Assembly: GCA_963921195.1 (NCBI GenBank)
Contig: OY992537.1
Span: 131,400,694-131,464,693 of the forward strand
Length of the DNA: 64,000 bases
From: Pegoplata infirma
Taxonomy: Eukaryota > Arthropoda > Insecta > Diptera > Anthomyiidae
Reading direction: 5' to 3'
Of the stretch, positions 58,401 through 64,000 are shown in pieces. A program made the position numbers and the translations under genes. Position 1 is the stretch's first letter. Every line of letters starts with the position of its first letter. Below the pieces are notes generated by a model. It saw only the letters and a program-made list of their open reading frames with translations. It did no database searches and was not told the origin of the DNA.

Positions 58401-61400
58401 TATGTTAATGCCTCAACAGCTTGATCCATCAACAGCGATTCATTATGTAAATGTATTTATCGAAGGCAGTCAAGAAACACCACCCTCCGAGTCAAATGCT
58501 TTCAAAATGCCTTATAAAATAAGAGGTTTGTTTTATTTGTTAGCTGATTACTATTTTAAAAATCGTGACTTTATTAAGGCCATTAAGTATTATACTTTGG
58601 ATTTAGCGGTTAATCCCACTAGATTTGATTCATGGGCTGGTATGGCTCTATCAAAAGCCAGTAAAATTGAAACAAAATTAAATGGTCTGGATCCTATAAA
58701 TCTGGAGAGTCTGTGGGAAGAATGTGAGGAAGTTCTGCGTTGTTTTGAGTGTTGTATAAATTTAAATCGTTTTCAAACACTTTTATGGATTGAATATGGT
58801 TCTTTCAGCTATACCATACATTCATATTTTTCACGTTATCTAAAATCAAATTCGTCGAAACTATCTACGGAAGTTTTAAGTAGTATTGAAGAGCGTAAAA
58901 GTAAAATGTTAACCATATCATACAATTGTTTTTCATGTGCTAATTCTTTACAAAATTCTACAACAGAAGAGAATAGTGATAGTAATGATGAAAAATGGTT
59001 GTGCCAATACATGCTGGGTAAAGTTTCTGAAAAACGTAAAGAAGCCCCGAAAATCTATTTGAATCATTATTTAATGGCGGCCAACTATTTGTATGACAAT
59101 AGTGCTACCTACCCCATCAAAATTAACCACAGTAATCCCACGACTTTATCAGTTGAAGCTTTAGAAATTTTTTATCGCATAAATGCTGCAATTATTAAAT
59201 ATCTTGAGCAAGAAAAGGAAATTTCTAGATGTACTGGAGTTCTATTTAATAAAGTTTTAAAAAGTCTTTCAAGTAGTCCATTTGCCTACAATAAAGCAAA
59301 AATTGATGGTAACTCTCTGAATATATTAAAAGGAAAAGTCGTAAATAAATTTAAGCCACCAGCAAATTACACTACTAAACAAAATGCTATAGCAAAAGTA
59401 ATTGAAAATGATCAAGCTATGGAAAAAGTAAATAATTCCCAAAAGGAATTGCAAGATAATTCAAACACTCTAGCAAACACAACAACAGCAGCAGCAACAA
59501 TGATAATTAACAGCGCTTCTGCCATTTCATCGGATTCATCCACTGTAGAAAGTGAATCGGAATCTGAGGATTCCCAACAGGATAATGAGAATAACAAACC
59601 TAAAAATGATGCACCATTTACACCAGAAGAGCTTAAGAGTATTTATGGTATGGTTGTTCAAAATATTGAAGAATGTGTTACACGATTTCCAGAACATTAT
59701 AAATCGATTTATCGTCTTACAAATCATTATTTAAATTCTCCTCTAGACTCTAATGATCTTAAACAAAGCGAACAGCTTTTGTTAGGTCAATATAGAACCA
59801 GTTTGGGCAATCTTGTAAATGGTTTATTTTTTGATAGAAAAAACAATAATTTATTTAATGGCATATGGCGTATTCCATCATCGGAAATTGATCGTCCTGG
59901 TAGCTTCTCTACACATCTTGTTAAATGTGTTAATATATTTATACAATTACTATATAGAACGAATAATCATAAGATACTGATGGATGTAGCTTTGAATTTG
60001 TATAAAATTCCAGACTCTGATAAACGTTATATTACGGATGCAGAACGTAAAGAACTGTGTCAGCAGAGTATAAATTATTGTGTACAGATATTACGAGCTG
60101 TTTTACAGAAAAATATGCAGCAACGGGATGATAACGATACTATGAACCTGCTTATAAACATTTATAAAATTCACAGAAATTGTGTTAAACACATGAATCA
60201 AAAAGAGCCACTCTTTACGAATCTACTCATTGAAGTTTATAAATTTTTTATAAAGGATAAAGTGGAACATGTGCCAGAGAATTGTAATTTCCTAGATCTA
60301 GCAATAAAACTTTGTGTTCAGGAAATAACAGCTCAAAAAATGGTAGATAAATCGAATACTACAGATAATACAACAAATACATCGGATTATATTGTAACAC
60401 AATCTACAAATCAAATTTCAAATACGCGTATTTTTAATATACCCGGTTTAAATATACGTCCTAAGGCACGAGTAAACCCCTCAAAAACTTCTGCAATCTC
60501 ATTGCCCAGCGCACCAGATTTTATGAAGTCTCCACAGTTTATGTCTATGATGACATTATTTGGTGGATCAAATCATGTGGCGGGTAGTGATACACCAGAG
60601 TTTCAAAAACTATTTGAAGAATACTATACAAAAATATTGGAAAACGAACAAAGAAATTTATTTTCAACAAATTTGTTTGCTCCAAACACCCAGAATCGAG
60701 AATCGGAAAAACAAGATATAATTCCAAATAGTACAACAAATACTTCAGTTTCAATATTTCCATCAACATCCAAGATGACAACCACACAAATCACACCAAA
60801 AGCATTTCAATCAACTAATGCCGAAGAAAACTATTTAGCAGCGTATAGAGATAATGTAAAATCTCAGACTAAGGCAAAAAGCTCTATGAAAATGAAACCA
60901 GCTTATAAACCTTACAATCGGCCAGTTGACTCCGAAAATTCCATGGTTAATATCCAGAATAGTAACAAAACTCCTCAGAATGTCTTTAATAATTACGAAA
61001 TGGATGCATTTAGTAATCATGCAAATATGCTTACCGCCTATTCCAATTTACTTCAAAGTACAACTTTATCCCAAATTGATTTTATGAACAAAAATATGGC
61101 ATCTGTTGCGAAAAAACCGAAGACTTCTCGCAGCGAAACCATTAATACCAATCCATTTTTGAATGTTGCAACATCCGTTAATCAAACTACTTCATCGTCG
61201 TACATTTCACCAGGTTTAATAAGTTCTTCGAATTTTGTACCGACAATGCAAATGCCCAATTTCTCTCTACAGCAAAGTACAGTGACTACTACGATAAGTC
61301 CCACAAAAACCTTGCAGGAAAAATTAGCGGAGCGACAAAAGGCTTCCCAGTTAAATGAAACGAATGCATCATTAACAACTTCGACAGTCGATGAGAAAAT

Positions 61401-61428
61401 GTGTGGCGATATTATAATATTAGATTAA
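55489..61428 (+). CDS. CABIN1: Calcineurin-binding protein cabin-1 homologue (HIRA-complex scaffold), single exon
   Basis: One uninterrupted frame of 1979 aa; vertebrate CABIN1 is about 2200 aa. The start MIRIVALND matches the conserved family N-terminus and is the first in-frame ATG. TPR-like helices lie at about 82-182; a basic box (RRRCSDLHFLEQ ... SRRYSSRKK) at about 377-402, followed by LRKLLMKF; a second TPR stretch at about 1013-1065 with DSWAGMALSKASKIETKL; a Ser/acidic patch at about 1346-1370; the invariant-looking FNGIWRIPSSEIDRPGSF at about 1456-1473; and a low-complexity Ser/Thr/Asn-rich tail from about 1600. In other animals CABIN1 joins HIRA and UBN1 to deposit histone H3.3 in the nucleus, and can bind calcineurin in vertebrates. 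The first is inferred here; a calcineurin site was not identified. No frameshifts. The orthology call is strong, the function inferred. Confidence 0.95.
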   Translation: MIRIVALNDEENDEIEGVEDEVVATKEAQETIAESEYVRAIKLKSDGKVDLCLDLLNALLQTQVLNDNIKSSNNEKLWVIKYNCHKNIAIILEERCDYTLALQHYISAILIDNTDVYTLHKFGQLALQLNAIDLAEYAFENCLARNSGHWCAADGMLEVMSKNHNIIGAYSWANKICRLDPHSQKATQTLQEIAKLFGKNLTFFEKCSGIVRNHNFNNTLADEESFKVLINKTEEIVTKSEDDFSDGKLPESLKVESLNWYSIGQFIVNIYNHLTQDGRNMLFVFEFKDIMANQQICIPNDQLNATTPATNLSKQDDNVDQELNSKLSEAQTTDQSTTIQPTVNEQQCDAQSMDSNNYDSDSNAKSDGGETVNKSKPRRRCSDLHFLEQWGWHKSRRYSSRKKNERDEIDTSLNGYLRKLLMKFTEQNIDEKWPFSNKRENGNAENSEVQCNDCKTTPLNDDDSYHDATKYEFDKFIDNLESKHQIDLMVLIYKWLKYISMSWKLAMPDKIKTLFMDIFEIYITHFDLSTWNQLTSNQFDASYNICLLYLELSLKRNINCNSDLWLKVFNHLLFHSGNCKIIQADNIDLYQLRLMYLEYLLFNEKNQFEDCLLCLEQMLEIISRQKETPSFSLHMPNSNNVCINSKFIENARRQYKRQIEVNSIPNLFENGLWPQLTEIIISSIESGADNYEDDNWLTDFRTEIEILLQAFWKMSSYENCLIWCEKSFHYCVSHYLDATKSTQRHRLLSELINFITSYIEAIILNEGFHIVVQLNEECLSRLVQNIIRILVYQFEGSFDKNSSHGQELDFKRPWVILHQLVLREENDSPNTLNTKCDDIEDVSELIPNSFLILFTAHEYLGKRQWCTNDNGEFLQYILDAVVLNLKAPIYDVCRDVIYEYIEQVTYCLFKYPQKKARSRHLEDHEASQVKLSWPKAVQIYDLYRPEVLPEFNSFKMESISSDMEQLLLKIIMLMPQQLDPSTAIHYVNVFIEGSQETPPSESNAFKMPYKIRGLFYLLADYYFKNRDFIKAIKYYTLDLAVNPTRFDSWAGMALSKASKIETKLNGLDPINLESLWEECEEVLRCFECCINLNRFQTLLWIEYGSFSYTIHSYFSRYLKSNSSKLSTEVLSSIEERKSKMLTISYNCFSCANSLQNSTTEENSDSNDEKWLCQYMLGKVSEKRKEAPKIYLNHYLMAANYLYDNSATYPIKINHSNPTTLSVEALEIFYRINAAIIKYLEQEKEISRCTGVLFNKVLKSLSSSPFAYNKAKIDGNSLNILKGKVVNKFKPPANYTTKQNAIAKVIENDQAMEKVNNSQKELQDNSNTLANTTTAAATMIINSASAISSDSSTVESESESEDSQQDNENNKPKNDAPFTPEELKSIYGMVVQNIEECVTRFPEHYKSIYRLTNHYLNSPLDSNDLKQSEQLLLGQYRTSLGNLVNGLFFDRKNNNLFNGIWRIPSSEIDRPGSFSTHLVKCVNIFIQLLYRTNNHKILMDVALNLYKIPDSDKRYITDAERKELCQQSINYCVQILRAVLQKNMQQRDDNDTMNLLINIYKIHRNCVKHMNQKEPLFTNLLIEVYKFFIKDKVEHVPENCNFLDLAIKLCVQEITAQKMVDKSNTTDNTTNTSDYIVTQSTNQISNTRIFNIPGLNIRPKARVNPSKTSAISLPSAPDFMKSPQFMSMMTLFGGSNHVAGSDTPEFQKLFEEYYTKILENEQRNLFSTNLFAPNTQNRESEKQDIIPNSTTNTSVSIFPSTSKMTTTQITPKAFQSTNAEENYLAAYRDNVKSQTKAKSSMKMKPAYKPYNRPVDSENSMVNIQNSNKTPQNVFNNYEMDAFSNHANMLTAYSNLLQSTTLSQIDFMNKNMASVAKKPKTSRSETINTNPFLNVATSVNQTTSSSYISPGLISSSNFVPTMQMPNFSLQQSTVTTTISPTKTLQEKLAERQKASQLNETNASLTTSTVDEKMCGDIIILD

Positions 61429-61466
61429 TAATCATATCATGTACAATCAAGCTTTTGATTTCATTA

Positions 61467-61472
61467 AATAAA
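61467..61472 (+). promoter_or_regulatory. Poly(A) signal of CABIN1
   Basis: AATAAA 38 nt after the stop codon, with a GTGTTTTTATTG downstream element about 35 nt further. It implies a very short 3' UTR. Confidence 0.75.
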
Positions 61473-62157
61473 ATCCATTAAAATTGCACTTATACCCAGT
61501 ATTCAATGTGTTTTTATTGAAATTGAAGTTTTTAAAAAAGTAAAAAAAAAACAGAAAAAGAATTTAAATTCGACTTGGCCGAATCTATAAATACCAAATT
61601 ATAATTTTTTAGCCGTAAAAAAATTACATAAAAATTGTGAGTAGAAAAATTTGGTTAAAAAATTTTTTTTTAGTAATTCTTTTGCTTACGAAATTATTTC
61701 GTAAAAATTATAAGTTTTTACGAAAAATTTTTACTACATTCTACGAAAAATTTTACTACATTCTACGAAATGTTTCTTTTTTTTTTTAATTTTTACAAAA
61801 AAAATTTGAAAATTACAAAAATAAATTCGTACATATTAGATACGAAACTTATATATTTATGTAAATTTACAAAATTTCATTCAAAATGTTTTTAAAAAAA
61901 AAATTTTTAAAAATTTTTTTGGACAAAAATATTTTTGTCATTTTTTTTTTTTGGAAAGTCCGGACTAATTTATTTTTCGTAATGTAAAGTAAATTTTCGT
62001 ATATTTTATGAAAAAAGTACGAAATTTTATTTCGTAAAATGTTGCATGGATTTTTTTCGGTGTATTGAACATCCAGTGACAGGTGTCGGTAACTTAGCAA
62101 CCCATTTTTATAAACAACTAACAAACAATTTATGTTTATTTTAATAATAAAGCAAAC
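61473..62157. other. Interval between CABIN1 and the next gene
   Basis: 61555-61610 has a degraded family B end (TTCGACTTGGCCGAATCTAT then AAATACC). 61680-62040 is A/T-rich with TTTCGTAAAAATT words. 62041-62157 is more complex and probably holds the start region of the next gene. Confidence 0.5.
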
Positions 62158-62231
62158 ATGGATCTGATCAAAGAAATAAATGAAAAATATATAGCACTGG
62201 AAGCTGAAGTCGATAGTAAATTAGAAAAGAT
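62158..62231 (+). CDS. First coding exon of an unidentified gene (partial, runs past the window)
   Basis: ATG at 62158 opens MDLIKEINEKYIALEAEVDS KLEK and ends in phase 2 before a strong donor GTAAGTATG at 62232. The 25 residues alternate hydrophobic and charged positions as in a coiled coil. I do not recognise the protein. No following exon can be identified within the remaining 1.77 kb, so the intron probably extends beyond the window. Support is the good donor, the AAGCAAAC context before ATG and the non-repetitive sequence. The possibility of a chance frame remains. Confidence 0.55.
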
Positions 62232-62554
62232 GTAAGTATGTACCTTCAAACAGTGCAAATAAACATTGACATATTTAAGTTTCTTATACGGAACATAAAA
62301 AACAGCATTTATCCTTGTAGTTTTGGTATGGAATAGAGCCTACGGTCAGCACCGTAGTACCGGTCTACCCGGTTCTCGGTATTACCGGGAAATGGTACCT
62401 GATCCCGGAACACCGGCTTCAAGGAAACATCGGTATTACCGGTATTGTATGTGTTTCTTTGACTTAAATTAAATAATTTTAATTAAAAAATTACAATTAA
62501 AATTAAATATTTTTCAAATACGGATTAAAATGGTGTAAAATAATAAATTTAAGA

Positions 62555-62870
62555 AGTAAAAAAGTTGAAGTCGGCCTTGTCGAATGTATAGTACCCTTTA
62601 CAATGTAAAAAAAGATTATTGCAAAAAAACTTTATTTGACAAACAAAGTTGTGAAAAAATGTTATAAAAAAATTGGTAAAAGAAATTAATTTTGAGAAAA
62701 ACAATTTTTTTGAAAAAAAAAATTCCACGGAAAAACATTTTTTGGTGAAACAATAATGCCGCTAAAAAATGCTTTTGAAAAAAATATTTTTGCAATAGTT
62801 TAAATGCCATCCGGTATCCAATTCTGTTCACATACATATGTCAACCAACAACCGAATTCAAGTATTACAC
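62555..62870 (+). mobile_element. Family B, truncated copy
   Basis: Starts AAGTAAAAAAGTTGAAGTC with hairpin TCGGCCTTGTCGA and AGTACCCTTTACAATG, and contains GTTCACATACATATGTCAAC as in 15714-15730. The right end is missing. Confidence 0.65.
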
Positions 62871-63145
62871 CGTTTGACAAAAATGAAAAAAGTCGTTAAA
62901 CAAGAACTGGATAATTTACGTTTGAAACTAAAGACTAAATGTAGTAAAACTGCATTTACAGTTTTTCTTTTCGTGATCCTGTTTCCTTTTAAAAGGACTT
63001 CAAAGTTTTAGCGGATTAAATTTAAGCAAATATTTTTTTAATATTTGTACTTGTCCTAGGATGCCAGCAATTGAAAGAGGAGGATCTCCCCTAATTTTCC
63101 TATTTTATTATTTTACATATCAGGAAAAAGGTGGTGAGTTACCAA
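62866..63145. mobile_element. Left half of MITE N
   Basis: TTACACCGTTTGACAAAA, CTGCATTTACAGTTTTTC, TTTGTACTTGTCCTAGGATG and GGATCTCCCCTAATTTTCC follow the order of 38358-38650; the mirror arm is absent. Confidence 0.75.
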
Positions 63146-64000
63146 AAATGTATCCTTCAATATCATTCAAAATTTTCAACAAAATATTTTGATAAAGTTT
63201 TCAAATGGTAATAGAATATTCGAAAATCGCTACAACAGGAAATTTTCGATGCAAAAAGTTAACAAAACTTTCGAATTGTAGTAAAAATAGTTTTGTTTAC
63301 TATATGTCTGATCGATTACCCAAATTTCAAACTATTTTTACTACAATTAAAAAGTTTTGTTTATTTTTTGTATTAAAAAGTGTAGTAAAAATTAGTAGAT
63401 TGTTGTAAGGTAATCGAACGAACCAGCTCGTCAGCTTATTATTGATTTGCTCCATACGCCAACAACTCGGTTTCGAGAAAAACGATAAAATAGGTTTACC
63501 ACAATTTTTCTCGAAAAGTAATCAATGGATTTTGTTTTAATGTTTACCGTTTATTGCTACATATATTGTTAACAAAGCTTCTAGTTTTCAAACTTTTACA
63601 TACAATAGATCAAAAGATTTTAAGCTTTTAAGAAAATAAGATTTTATGGTATTATGCTCCATATCCAATTTTGATTACACATTTGGGACTTTTGTGTGAT
63701 ATGGAGCAAATGAGTTCTCAACGCCAAACAAAATAACAATGAAACAAAAAGAGCTAGATCGACAAAACTGGGTATTTAGAACACTTATATAGTCAGGTTG
63801 CATGGTATTAAAAATGGGGATGATCGGTCAATGGACACGCCTACCTCCCACACAACCTAAATGGCAAATATGACATTAGTTGAAATGTTTAAAAGTTACG
63901 GTATTAAAATTTGGTACGTAGAATAGTACCAACATAATTAATCTTCATTCCAAAAATATGCAAGATCCGTTAATTTTTAAATAATCTAGAGCCTTTTCTA

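Larger units (their letters stand above)
62232..64000. other. Presumed intron 1 of the unidentified gene, repeat-rich
   Basis: 62333-62460 is a cluster of GGTACCGG / ACCGGTA words, probably a MITE terminus. 62555-62870 is a truncated family B copy, 62866-63145 half of MITE N. 63655-63715 has a TGCTCCATATC / GATATGGAGCA inverted pair. No further exon was recognised. Confidence 0.5.

Noticed and set aside
59412..61020. Minus- and plus-strand frames of 60-80 aa inside CABIN1
   Set aside because: Shadows of the real 1979-codon frame.

Overview
The window is nuclear DNA from a higher (calyptrate-type) fly, most like a blowfly. The base composition is strongly A/T-rich, introns run from about 60 bp to 14 kb, and non-autonomous transposable elements are nested several layers deep. 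Two repeat families (called A and B here) end in an ACAAGTA-type terminus, a small TCGGC/GCCGA hairpin and a TATACCCT box, a look I associate with fly genomes. Nothing bacterial or viral was seen.

Layout. Positions 1-20520 hold no host gene that I can support. They are a mosaic of foldback elements, MITEs, minisatellites and two broken LINE reverse-transcriptase fragments. Positions 20521-44084 (+) carry a ten-exon SLC5-family sodium/solute symporter gene (628 aa when spliced). About 21 kb of this span is intron filled with transposons, including a 14.3-kb third intron and an almost perfect 1.5-kb palindrome in the last intron. Positions 44085-50248 are intergenic repeats. Positions 53555-50249 (-) carry a complete five-exon MPPE1/PGAP5 metallophosphoesterase gene (367 aa). 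A 1.45-kb inverted minisatellite fills the divergent interval before a single-exon CABIN1 homologue at 55489-61428 (+, 1979 aa). At 62158 (+) the first coding exon of a further, unidentified gene begins and runs out of the window.

The genes are unrelated in function: plasma-membrane solute uptake, GPI-anchor remodelling in the early secretory pathway, and a scaffold of the HIRA histone-chaperone complex. Nothing suggests co-regulation beyond the head-to-head arrangement of MPPE1 and CABIN1.

The most interesting material is transposon architecture. Target-site duplications readable by eye (TA, TTA/TAA, TTAA, 8-bp hAT type) let insertions be ordered in time. One hAT-like element was opened exactly at its terminal TA by a second element, which holds a third, which holds a fourth. 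Two unrelated elements carry similar tRNA-like modules just inside their arms. One element carries an intact terminal exon of about 155 codons with its own splice acceptor and poly(A) signal. All coordinates and alignments were made by eye; no search or folding program was run.
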